NCBI GenBank assembly: GCA_018398765.1
Contig: JAHBMJ010000415.1
Span: 1-40,195 of the forward strand
Reading direction: 5' to 3'
Origin: Chromera velia
Taxonomy: Eukaryota; Sar; Chromeraceae
Length of the DNA: 40,195 nucleotides
Below, in pieces: positions 31,261-40,195 of the stretch (the first letter of the stretch is position 1; each line of letters starts with the position of its first letter). The notes under the pieces were generated by a model, which was given only the letters and a program-made list of their open reading frames with translations, searched no databases and was not told the DNA's origin. The position numbers were made by a program, and so were the translations under genes.

Positions 31261-32013
31261 TTTGAAGTCCACAATCGGAAACCAGACTTTAAACTTTATT
31301 TTACTTTGACAGAAGGGAAGAGGCATGAGAGTAGAGTACGTACTCACATGTAAAGCAGTGCCAAGTCCCGGAGTCGCTGCTTTATAGAGCCTGTATGAGA
31401 GAGAGAGATCTGGTGTATACAGCGAACCAGTACTGCGAAAACTATCCTCTCTAGTTCCTCCTCTCTTAACTGGTTTTCCCTCTGTAGAATTAGTAAGGCG
31501 CAGCTCTGGAAGCGCCACTGCCCTGGTCCCTTGCAGGAGGAACAGGACCGTACCCCCCTTCTGAATCGTCCGAGAAGCGACTGTCCTTTCTGGCGCCCTG
31601 ATTTACTGAAAAAAATAACAAAGAGAAGAAGAAGAAAAGGAGGAGAAGAGAGCTTCCTGAGGTTGTGAAAAGCCTGCCGATAAGCTGCACGACTGATCGA
31701 TGTTGATCGTGTAGGGAATCAAAGGATTGCATTCACTCAGATGCAAGCTCAGACCGTACGGGCGACATTACGACATGTGCCGGGAAGCCATTTCAAAGCA
31801 AAATGGAAGAGGGCAAAAGAAATAAAAGAACAGACACACGGACAGATAGGATGGAATGCAAGTAAGCATGCTTGATAGTCTGAAACAGACAAAACCATGC
31901 ACAGAGAGACTTGACGGAAGAATGAATTTTTGGGATCAATTGGTATGAGAGTGTTCGATCGAACTGACTTGTGAACAGTGGATGCCGTGAGGACTGTCTC
32001 CGAGGACAGGGTG
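31261..32013. other. Intergenic stretch left of the retrotransposon, no gene seen
   Basis: Composition returns to near genome average. Short minus-strand frames exist (31255-31518, 31490-31732), but their products are low-complexity or unremarkable and no splice pattern supports them. I cannot assign this stretch to either neighbouring gene. Confidence 0.5.
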
Positions 32014-32018
32014 GCAGT
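32014..32018. repeat. Target-site duplication, left copy (GCAGT)
   Basis: The same five bases occur at 37644-37648, immediately outside the right LTR. Confidence 0.85.
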
Positions 32019-32338
32019 CGTTACGTTGTGGCTTGTACGGTGACTTGATCACCCGCCAAACTTGCTAGAACTGGGACTGGGAAACTAACTTCGCAATACT
32101 AAGCCCGGCCGGCATTAATTAAGTGTACTAAGAGAATTAAGTGACAGACTGACAATATAGAGAAAGAAATAATAGACTTGCAATACAGAAATAAATAGAA
32201 GCATGCCGTACAGTCTTCGTCCGTCTGTATCGCTTGAATGGAGTCCTTGGAAGTGAACTCTGAGTGACAGACTTAAGGAGGTAAGGTACGATAAGTCTCC
32301 AACTAGACTACGTTCTTAGTCTAGGAGGAAATCTGACG
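32019..32338 (+). repeat. 5' LTR, 320 bp
   Basis: Starts CGTTACG and ends CTGACG. The borders are fixed by the 5-bp target duplication on the left and the primer-binding site on the right. It matches the 3' LTR at 310 of 320 positions without gaps. Confidence 0.95.
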
Positions 32339-32351
32339 TGGTAGCAGAGCC
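32339..32351 (+). other. Primer-binding site
   Basis: TGGTAGCAGAGCC directly abuts the 5' LTR. It matches the initiator-methionine type of primer site (TGGTATCAGAGC) with one mismatch, so tRNA-iMet is the likely primer. Confidence 0.8.
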
Positions 32352-32414
32352 CCAGTCCTCCACCTCAGGGAGACCCCGCTCTGCTTCTCAACCGTTGTTT
32401 GAAGTACGGGCAGG

Positions 32415-33560
32415 ATGAATCCGTCTACTATCACTTCTGAGCTCATCCAGCAGCTCATTCAAACTCAACAGCAGCAGCAAGCTGAGATCCAGGCACTGCA
32501 GGTCCAAAACGGGCAGTTAACCCAACAGAATCAACAACTGCACCAAGAGCTGATCAACCACCAGCAGACAGTCGTGACAGCACAACAAAGCACCGCGGGG
32601 AACAGCCCCCCAGCGGCCGTGAAGTCAAATTTGAAACCCAAAGAGCCGTTCACATACGCAGGCAGTCGCAAGCAACTCCCAGATTGGCTCCGTACGACAG
32701 AAAGATGGCTTCGCTTGTCGCGAGCGTCGGAAGCCAAGAAATATGAAGCAGCATGTCAGTACCTATCCTGTCTCCTGCAGAGGTGGTACAAGCTCGAAAA
32801 CCAGGTCCTCCGAACGCCGTTCCAGGGGTGGGAGAATTTCAAAGAGAGGATTGGGAAGAAATTCAAAGACCCAAATGCTCAGACACGTTTGCGAGAGGAA
32901 GTCCGAGCAATGAAATGTGGGAACAAGACAGTGCAGAAGTACACCGATGACTTCATAGAGAAGGCCATATAAATTGAGGATGTCACAGAAGCCGACCTGC
33001 TGCACGACTACCTCAGGGGATTGCCAACTGACATTCGTCTCGCTGTGAAGCGTCGGGGAGTCACGGGACTTGAGGCCGTCATGACAGTGGCAGATGAGGA
33101 AGACCAATTGATCAGAGGCGAGCGCGCCGATGGGGCAGGCACACGGTGCAACAGCGCAATACGGATGGGCCTGCACCGATGGAAATAGATAGATTGTCAC
33201 GCTTATACGCGCTGTCGTACGAGCAGGTGCAGAGGCACATCAGAGAAGACAGATGTTTCAACTGCCACCAACAGGGCCACCGGGCGAACAGGTACCCAAA
33301 ATCCAACAACCGTCTCCTCCCCTAGCAGCACCGAAACTTCCCATATCAGTCATTTCAGCAGCAACAACAGCAGCATCGGAATGCCCCTCCCCGTCCTGAT
33401 AATCGGAATTTCAGGCACATGGGGGTCAGCAACCCTCTCATGCAGCCTCAGGGTCCGGTGGTGCCCTCAGGCCTTGCACCTTCGCCCATGCAGCACCAGC
33501 AGATGTGGCAGCCTGCCGCACGGCCAGTCACTGACTTCCCGCCGGGGTTGTAGGGCTCGC
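32415..33560 (+). pseudogene. gag: gag, broken
   Basis: ATG at 32415. The N-terminal part is Gln-rich with a probable coiled coil (about residues 8-55), followed by a retrotransposon gag-type helical core. A TAA at 32970 interrupts this frame, and homology-like sequence continues in it to about 33150. The frame then shifts to the one used by the rest of the element. A CCHC zinc knuckle at 33254-33295 reads CFNC....H but has Tyr (TAC, 33293) where the last Cys is expected. TAG stops follow at 33323 and 33551. The Gln/Pro-rich tail is nucleocapsid-like. Confidence 0.85.
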
Positions 33561-33583
33561 AACAGCAGAATCAGAATGTAAGC

Positions 33584-34078
33584 ATGCGGAATGGCTACCC
33601 GTTTTGCAGATACTACCCCACAAAGACCTCCCGCGCACCGGAGAAGCTCATCCGCTTCCACGGTCGGTTGGCAGGGGTCTTTGTTCGCTGTCTGTACGAT
33701 CCTGTGGCAGATTTGAACTTCCTTGCCCATTCCGTTGCCGAGTCAAACCGTTTCACTCTCTGGAATCTTGATGAGCCGACCGCATACAAGGGCGGGTTGA
33801 ACGGGGGACCATAGCTTCCGATTTCCCAGGAGGTCAAAGGCCTTCCCCTCTGCATCCAGGGCTTCAGCGCGCCTCTGGACCTCACAGTAGTTGATCTGGA
33901 CAATGATTACGATGTTGTGTTGGGGATGCCCTTCTGTGAAGAATACCTTCCTATCCCCCATTACCGTGAGAAGGCCTTCACGATCCCCGCGTGTGAGTCA
34001 CCGACTGGGAGAGACTTGCTCCTGCTTGATAGCGAGGAGTACCCGGCAGGAGGGGAGGGGGAGGACTTCTTTAGCTAG
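33584..34078 (+). pseudogene. Protease region of pol, broken
   Basis: Same frame as the downstream enzymes. The sequence NDYDVVLGMPF (about 33902-33934) is the hydrophobic strand typical of the C-terminal half of retropepsin-like proteases in this family. The catalytic Asp-Ser/Thr-Gly is not visible. TAG stops lie at 33812 and 34076. Confidence 0.6.
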
Positions 34079-34096
34079 AGAGAGCTCCGTCGGCTG

Positions 34097-35020
34097 ATGA
34101 AGAGACCCAGTTCCCGTGTACATCTGTTCCGCCTCGAAGCAGTATGGAAGGGGCGGGTGAGTGATACGTTGGGGGTGCATTCCCTGCAGTCTGCCGGTAA
34201 GCTTGGAGACCCACCGCCCCTTTCATCTTTCTCTCCTGACCACCCCATCAATTCTTCGACCTACATGGGATTCCGAAAGCACCTCCAGAGTAAAGAAGTC
34301 CCACCCAGCGTCCAACCGGTTCTCGAGAAATATTTTGATCGGTTCCCAGACAAGCTCCCGGGTCTCCCACCCCACCGAAAGATCAAGTGTGAGATCAAGC
34401 TCGAGGCAGGGCACTCTCCTCCTGCGAGAACACCCTACCGACTGTCATACGGTCAGCTTGACGAGCTGAAACGGCAGTTAGACTCATATCTTGAGAAAGA
34501 GCACATCCGTCCTTCGATAAGTCCATATGCTGCACCAGTCCTGTTTGTGCAGAAGGCAGACGGGACGCAACGGATGTGCATCGACTTCACAGGACTCAAC
34601 AAGATCACAGTCCGCGACAAATTCCCCATTCCTCACCCAGAAGAGCTGCTGAGTCGCCTCCATGGCGCGAAATTTTTCTCGTCTCTGGACTTACGGCAAT
34701 ACTTCCATCAGACAAGGATCAGGGAGGGAGACGAGAAGAAGACGGCATTCGTCATAAGCCGCACTCCGGAGGAGCATATCGAGCACATCAACCGAGTCCT
34801 TTCGCTTTTGAGGGAACACCAGCTCTACGTCAAGGTCTCTAATTTAAAATGCGTATAGCTTCGGACAGAGGCGAAATTTTTGGGGTTGGTGGTTGATGAA
34901 AAGGGGGTCAGACCAAGCTATGAGAAAATGCAAGGGCTCACTGAGTTCGCATAACCCATAGACCGCACTTCCCTGCGCCAGTTTCTGGGATTGGCTAATT
35001 GGTCCCGCCGGTTTGTCCCG
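34097..35020 (+). pseudogene. pol: Reverse transcriptase with catalytic-core deletion
   Basis: The N-terminal half is well kept: the YRLS / LDELKRQLDSYLE / IRPSISPYAAPVLFVQKADG segment, then MCIDFTGLNKIT and FFSSLDLRQYFHQ, which carries the first catalytic Asp. After KKTAFV (34751-34753) the frame jumps straight to SRTPEEH. About 40 residues that normally hold the FGLxxAP and YxDD motifs are missing. The rest (AKFLGLVV, LRQFLGLANWSRRFVP) is present. Stops: TAG at 34856 and TAA at 34952. The loss is in frame. Confidence 0.93.
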
Positions 35021-35580
35021 AGGTTCTCGTTTCTTACAGAGCCTCTCACATTCCTCCTCCAAGGGAACGTCCCCTTCGAATGGAAGACTGCACAGTCGCG
35101 TGCGTTTGCTGAGCTAAAGAAGGCAGTACAGGAGCATGCCACGCTTGCCCTCCCCGATCCCAGCAAGCCAGTCATTCTGGTGCCCGACGCGTCGTAGTTG
35201 GCAGGAGCCATTGGGGCTGTCGCCCTCCAGAAGGACTATGCAACCGGGAGATACCGCCCCCTCGCTTTCGGCTCCTGCCGTCTGACATCCACGGAAGCCA
35301 AGTACCCTGTCCGAGAGTTAGAATTTCTAGTGATTGTGCATTTCGCAAAGGTGTGGAGACACTTCCTGTCTCCAGACTCCGAAATATGGACCGATCACCA
35401 GAGTCTCACAAATTTCAGCCACCGATCGTTCGAATTTTGCTCCCTGTGAGTCCGACGCTGGATTGAGTTCATGCAGAAGCTTGGCATCACTCCAAAGTAC
35501 ATCCCAGGGAGAGCAAACATTGTGGCAGACGCCCTTTCCCGAAACCCTCCTGCCGCACGGCAGCTCGTGCCGTCTTCCGC
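35021..35580 (+). pseudogene. pol: RNase H domain of pol, broken
   Basis: Follows the transcriptase in the same frame. It shows the PFEWKTAQSRAFAELK, PVILVPDAS, YPVRELEFLVIVHFAKVWRHFL and WTDHQSL segments, then RRWIEFMQ and IPGRANIVADALSR. Stops: TAG at 35195 (beside the first catalytic region) and TGA at 35447. The latter sits in the position usually held by Arg or Gln before RRW. Confidence 0.9.
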
Positions 35581-37072
35581 CGGGGTTTTTCGCATGGGTC
35601 GCGCTCAGCGTCTGCCTGTACGTCCCAGGCCTCTGCCAGAGGCTGTCCCGGTGTCTATCCAGCCCATTGGGTCTTCGGGGGCTGAGTACGCTGATCTGCC
35701 CGATTTGGGTCCTCAGATTGAGGAGAGCCAGACTCTAGTTAGGGAGGGAGATGGGCAGCAGTCTCGGGTAGGGATGGAGTTGCAGAGTTTGACGGTCTCC
35801 GCCACACAGTCACAGGCATTCCTTGATACCTGCAGGAGGGGATACTCAGCCGATCCCTTCTTCCACCCTGTCCTTCAACATCTGTCACAGCAGCACCTAC
35901 CCGCCCCCACCCTTGATTTTGCCCTTCGTTTGCGAGGCATGTCGCTTCGTGCCGGTCTCTTGTATTTTGAGGGGAATCGCCTCTGTGTCCTTAGATCTCA
36001 GCAGGGGACTGTGATGGCTGGGGTGCACTCCCCTCCGCACGCTGCTTACTTTGGGATGGGGAAGACCTATCGGAAGGTGACGTCATTGTACTACTGGCCC
36101 AAGATGTGGAGGTCAGTCGCTTCTTTTGTTCGCGCATGCGATCGGTGTCAGAGAAGCAAGGGTCCCACTACAGCCCACCCTGGGCTTCTGCAGCCCCTCC
36201 CTATCCCTTCACGCCCTTGGGAGTCGACTTGCATTGACCGCCTTACTGATTTGCTGCCTTCCGGTGATGAGGGGTTTGATGCGATTCTTGTGGTACTTTG
36301 CCGGCTCATCAAGGCAGTTGTCTTGATTCCCACTCACAGCACAGCAGGAGCAGAGGAGACCACGCAAATCTACCGCCAGCACGTTTCGTGCAAGAAGGGC
36401 TTCCAGCGTCATATCGTCTGTGACCGTGACCCCCGTTTTGTCGCCCGCTTTTGGTAGACCCTCCATGCCTCCAGCGGCTCGGAAGTCAATTTCGCAACTG
36501 CATCGCACCACGACACAGCAGGTGCTGCAGAGAGAATGAATCGCACCCTCGAGGAGGCTTTACGGTATCTGGTAGACACGAAGCACTCCCGGTGGTCTAA
36601 ATTTCTGTGTAATGTGGAGTTTGCATACAACTCCTCTGTCCATGAGGGGACTGGTTTTGCACCCCTCACTCTCGATGGTGGGAAGTCCCTGCTCATCCCT
36701 CCCGCTCTCAATCTCCCAGTCTCAGTCGAACCTTCTTTCGACGCAAGGGAATTTCTGGAGGAGCACAGCCAGATGATCGCTGCAGCAAGAGATTCACTCC
36801 GCTCAGCCCAACAAGTCATGACCCGAAACGCCAATCGCCGTCGGCGTCCTGCTAAGAACATCCGAGTAAGAGATTACGTCCTGGTGCACCGTACGTGGTG
36901 GCCACGTCCTGTGGGGAAGGGGGAGGAATATGCTACGAAGCTTGATTCAGTTTGGTTCGGTCCGTTCGAAGTCGAGACCGTTCTGCCTCGAGACAATCTG
37001 GAGGTTGTTTTGCCTGCTGGGAGCAGGAAGCACCCTATCATTCACACATCGTTGTGCAAGCCTTACTGTTAG
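35581..37072 (+). pseudogene. pol: Integrase, broken
   Basis: An HHCC-type zinc finger (His pair near 36028-36042, CDRC near 36138) precedes the core. The DDE residues are in place: Asp at 36236, Asp at 36422 and Glu at 36530. The last two are separated by 35 residues, the classical DD35E spacing. A TAG at 36455 interrupts the core just after FW, where the family usually has Gln. A second TAG at 37070 separates the integrase from the chromodomain. Confidence 0.92.
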
Positions 37073-37288
37073 CCGAGTGGGGAGACTCGCCCCCCGTCTG
37101 TCCGCATGCCCGCTTGGGCTGAGGAGGAGTATGAAGTCGAGAAAATCCTTGCCATCCGAGGGAGGGGCAAGGCCAAGCAATACAAGGTTCTCTGGAGGGG
37201 ATACCCATTGGAAGACGCATCATGGGAGCCCCTGTCGTCATTGAAGAATGCAAAACAAGCGATCGCCAATTTCTATACTTCGGCCTGA
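37073..37288 (+). pseudogene. C-terminal chromodomain of integrase
   Basis: In the same frame as the integrase but after a TAG. EYEVEKIL...YKVLWRGYPLEDASWEPL shows the aromatic-cage positions and strand pattern of a chromodomain. The natural stop is TGA at 37286-37288. In chromoviruses this domain recognises modified histone tails and steers insertion. Confidence 0.92.
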
Positions 37289-37306
37289 GTGAGGTGCACA
37301 GGCCAT

Positions 37307-37321
37307 GGGGGGGGGAGAGGG
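37307..37321 (+). other. Polypurine tract
   Basis: Nine G followed by AGAGGG, two bases before the 3' LTR: the expected primer site for plus-strand synthesis. Confidence 0.85.
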
Positions 37322-37323
37322 CA

Positions 37324-37643
37324 CGTTACGTTGTAGCTTGTACGGCGACTTGATCACCCACCAAACTTGCTAGAACTGGGACTGGGAAACTAACTTCACA
37401 ATACTAAGCCCGGCTGGCATTAATTAAGTGTACTAAGAGAATTAAGTGACAGACTAACAATACAGAGAAAGAAATAATAGACTTGCAATACAGAAATAAA
37501 TAGAAGCATGCCGTATAGTCTTCGTCCGTCTGTATCGCTTGAATGGAGTCCTTGGAAGTGAACTCTGAGTGATAGACTTAAGGAGGTAAGGTACAATAAG
37601 TCTCCAACTAGACTACGTTCTTAGTCTAGGAGGAAATCTGACG
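37324..37643 (+). repeat. 3' LTR, 320 bp
   Basis: Same termini and length as the 5' LTR. It is bounded by the polypurine tract on the left and the GCAGT duplication on the right. Confidence 0.95.
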
Positions 37644-37648
37644 GCAGT
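37644..37648. repeat. Target-site duplication, right copy (GCAGT)
   Basis: Matches 32014-32018. Confidence 0.85.
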
Positions 37649-38292
37649 GATGAGTGGCTCGCAACGCTTTTCTTCTGCCCTGCGGATACACACACACACA
37701 CACACACATACACATACACACATACACACACACGCACGCACACACACACATACATACACACAGGGGGGGGAGAAAAGGGAAGGAGCGAGAGATTGAAAGG
37801 CAGCAAGCATCATCAAGGCCGGGAAAACATTCATTCTTTTGTATGTTTGTACGCATTGACAGACGCAGTCCGAAGATGGCTTTGTTGGAATGTAAAATTT
37901 CTGTTCCATCCGTAAAAAATCAGCAAAGGGCTTGTTCTAGTGTGCCTTGACTCAATCTGCATGTGCATGCGCCTGGCTCAAGCCTGAACACAGGCTCAGC
38001 CTCATACGCAAAACGTCCTCCAGACTTGTGCTAGCAACAGAAAGGACGGCACAACCCCCTGAAAAAAGATTTGCGCTGCCTTCAGGAAACATAAACAATC
38101 GCTGGAGTCGTCAAGATGACGACTTCATGAGAGGGCAATCGAGATGCGTTTAGTGTATGGGAGAGTTGTTTTCATCAGCCTTTAATTTCATGCGATTTAT
38201 ATTTAAGTGATGAGGATCTCTCTCATTTTTGTCTGCATTGACAACAGCTAGGGTGCGTTGGCTTTTCAAATCCGAACTATAAGAACCCACCT
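37649..38292. other. Intergenic region with (CA)n repeat, no gene seen
   Basis: A (CA)n array with CATA and CGCA variants spans 37688-37762. A G8 run follows at 37764-37771. The rest shows no coding frame with support and is probably the 3' flank of the minus-strand gene that follows. Confidence 0.7.
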
Positions 38293-39465
38293 CTATCCTC
38301 CTCTCTGTCTCAACCGCGCACTCGACGTCTCCTCGACCAGTGATCCTGCATATTTTTGAAATGCTGAACATGTTTCGCTCCAGAGGATTGTTCCATCCCT
38401 CCGTTTTCTGGTGCACATCTGCAGCTTCTGGAGGGTTGTTTTCTTGATCTGGTCACACAGGTCTCCCCAGGCTTCTCCTACTGCAACCTTGAAGTCTCTC
38501 TTGGAGAGGAAAGACTTTGCCCCCCTTTGAATCCTTGCAGGCAGATCTGCCACAAACTGTTCGGCCTCTGCTTTCCTCATACCGTCGAGGGGCTGCAAGA
38601 ATATGAACAAGTTTGCATGCCAATAAACATGTAAATACACGTCCTTGCTGGCTAAACATTGAGTATAACTATGAGAAGGTTGATCGCGCCGTGCAAAAAA
38701 AGTTACTTGCCAAAAATGGCATTGCGGGGGACCAAAACAATCAAGCGATAAGAAAAAGTCCAATGCACTTCACAATTACATTGAAGCATCATGCGGGTAG
38801 AGGGAAGATCGAGACAAAAACCCACATTTTTTTGTGTGTTGTCCACAGTTACTAAGTCTCGCCCAAGCAACTCAAGGTCCACTGTGGCATTGTGCCCAAC
38901 CAACTTACCCCCCTGAACGCACTGCATCGGAACAAGGTTCGAGGGAGCACAAACTGAGACGGCGGAACAAAACGATGCCAAAGCACACTAGAAGAAAGGA
39001 GAGGGAAAGAGCGTCGAACGCAGGATCCGTGTCTTCCTTCCAGAATTAAAAAGAATATCAGACATTCACGGAAAAGGGCTGCATGGAGTCTATAAAGGAT
39101 ACAGATGGTTACTGAGAAGAACAACAACAAGAGAGGAAAGCTAAAAACAAACAGTTTTTTTCTCAGTCCTCATGCATGGAAAAGCTTTTCTGGGCACTGT
39201 GACAACAAATCTATGCATGTTACTAACTCTACTACCAGGAAAGAAAACACACTCAAGGAGGCAGATCACAGAAGAGAAGAGAAGAAAAGAGCTCCAATGA
39301 GAGAGAAAGAAAGGCGGGGAATCAAGAAATTCAGGAGTAATCTGGTGGCCTAACCGGCAGAATATACGGCCTAATCACGTTGAGGAGCTCATCGTCTGAA
39401 CAGCCGATTTCGAAACACTCCAGAGAGATTGAGAAAAAGAAATCCCCCAGGGGGACTCGCTGCGT
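38293..39465 (-). CDS. Partial minus-strand gene, possible DnaQ-like exonuclease
   Basis: Three phase-0 exons are the best I can assemble: 39465-39355, 38921-38853 and 38592-38293 (stop). The first reads ...CFEIGCSDDE...NVIRPYILP, like the strand after motif I of DEDD exonucleases (EIG...lv.P). The second reads GGKLVGHNATVDLELLGRDL, like the HN...D motif II of the DnaQ and ISG20-type exonucleases. The third is basic and helical with no recognised motif. An expected catalytic D-x-E is not visible, and the start exon is not identified, so the 5' limit is uncertain. Other exons may exist between these. An unknown protein remains quite possible. Confidence 0.42.
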
Positions 39466-39764
39466 CTGCTTGTTTGTTTATCCCTTTTCTACCATCTATT
39501 TTCCCTGCATGCAGATGCAATCGATAGGGGGCGTACATGAAAATTGTTAGAAAGGAACGTTTGAGGGCACATTGAATGAAACAGTCAAACGTTGGACCAA
39601 GACTGCACCGCAGCTTGAGCAAGAACTACCCAAAGGCCCTCTTCTTGTCGTCTGTATGACCTATTCATCCATAAACAGCGATAAGGAGAGAGATGTGCAG
39701 AGGGACACACAACGGAAATTTAAAGTAGCAGAATGAAGAAACACCTACTACTGTTCGCTCACTC
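39466..39764. other. Upstream flank of the last gene, no clear exon
   Basis: A short minus-strand frame reaches 39622, but its sequence does not look coding beyond 39465. A TGCATGCAG occurs at about 39505-39513 and may be a splice acceptor or promoter motif. Confidence 0.4.
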
Positions 39765-39791
39765 ATTCTCTCTCTCTCTCTCCCTCTCTCC

Positions 39792-39844
<53 letters not shown>

Positions 39845-40060
39845 GTATGTGTGATAGGCACATGCACACAGACTCAGAAATGTACGTGCGCTCTCTCTTT
39901 CGCTCGCACACGGTATACACACACGCATACACAAACACATATACACATTTTCATACATCCATACATATACATACATACACATACATACATACAAACACAC
40001 ACACACATATATATACATACAGATATACATACATACAAACATACACATACACATATACGT

Positions 40061-40095
<35 letters not shown>

Positions 40096-40155
40096 CATAT
40101 ATGAACACACACATACAGATACACATATGTATATACATACATATACACATGCACA

Positions 40156-40195
<40 letters not shown>
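39765..40195. repeat. Complex microsatellite: (CT)n, (TG)n, then (CATA)n/(CA)n
   Basis: CT units at 39769-39813 lead into TG units at 39813-39839. After a short unique stretch, 39910-40195 is a mosaic of CATA, CACA and TATA units reaching the window edge. Frames through it encode only Cys/Val/Tyr repeats. Confidence 0.95.

Larger units (their letters stand above)
32019..37643 (+). mobile_element. Degenerate Ty3/gypsy chromovirus LTR retrotransposon
   Basis: A 5,625-bp element with two 320-bp LTRs, a 5-bp target duplication, a primer-binding site and a polypurine tract. Internal order is gag, protease region, reverse transcriptase, RNase H, integrase, chromodomain, which defines the chromovirus branch of Metaviridae. 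The order and chromodomain indicate insertion into or retention in heterochromatin by analogy with the family. It cannot be autonomous: the frame carries ten stops, the reverse transcriptase has lost its catalytic segment, and the gag zinc knuckle lacks its last cysteine. The LTRs differ at 10 of 320 positions. Confidence 0.97.

Noticed and set aside
31490-31732. Minus-strand 80-residue frame left of the retrotransposon
   Set aside because: No homology recognised, contains a low-complexity run, and no splice or promoter support.
39665-40194. Frames encoding Cys-Val or His-Thr repeats at the right edge
   Set aside because: Products of CA/CATA microsatellites, without splice or composition support.

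Overview
This is eukaryotic nuclear DNA. Its genes are split by many GT-AG introns with pyrimidine-rich tracts ending in TGCAG-type acceptors. Introns are full of microsatellites, and a chromodomain-bearing Ty3/gypsy retrotransposon is present. The genes are unlike bacterial ones, and GT-AG splicing argues against a typical dinoflagellate. My best guess is a chromerid or related alveolate alga (Chromera-like). This is inferred from general genome style, not from a recognised marker gene.

Layout. (1) 1-8176, plus strand: the 3' part of a large uncharacterised acidic gene in about eight or nine exons, with a probable one-base frame break in a poly-G run. (2) 8.5-13.7 kb: AT-rich spacer holding a short terminal-inverted-repeat element. 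It surrounds an intronless minus-strand gene (9662-12283) for a protein with two modules, each a run of 18-residue CxHGR/CxxC repeats followed by an HNH nuclease domain. (3) 13694-22785, minus strand: a gene of at least 13 exons for a basic, helical, IQ-like/coiled-coil protein; the introns carry GAAA, CAGA and CA arrays. (4) 22786-23530: divergent promoter region with paired TGCATGCA motifs. (5) 23531 to about 30099, plus strand: a gene of roughly 12-15 exons for an uncharacterised protein with a Ser/Asp-rich stretch, ending abruptly at an AT-rich block (30061-31260). That block carries a second copy of the inverted-repeat element. (6) 32019-37643: a complete but dead chromovirus retrotransposon with two 320-bp LTRs and a 5-bp target duplication. 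(7) 38293 to about 39465, minus strand: fragments of a further gene, possibly a DnaQ-like exonuclease. (8) 39.7-40.2 kb: microsatellite.

Main points for a second look: the duplicated repeat-plus-HNH protein, whose N-terminus resembles an organelle presequence and whose two HNH cores share a 135-bp near-identical island; the retrotransposon, whose ten LTR differences are all transitions, nine of them at CG or CHG sites, and whose 4.1-kb main frame holds ten stops (eight TAG) but no apparent frameshift; its LTR ends, which are CGT...ACG instead of TG...CA; and the paired inverted-repeat elements in the AT-rich blocks. Splice models were built by hand from reading-frame continuity. No function is claimed for the three large genes.
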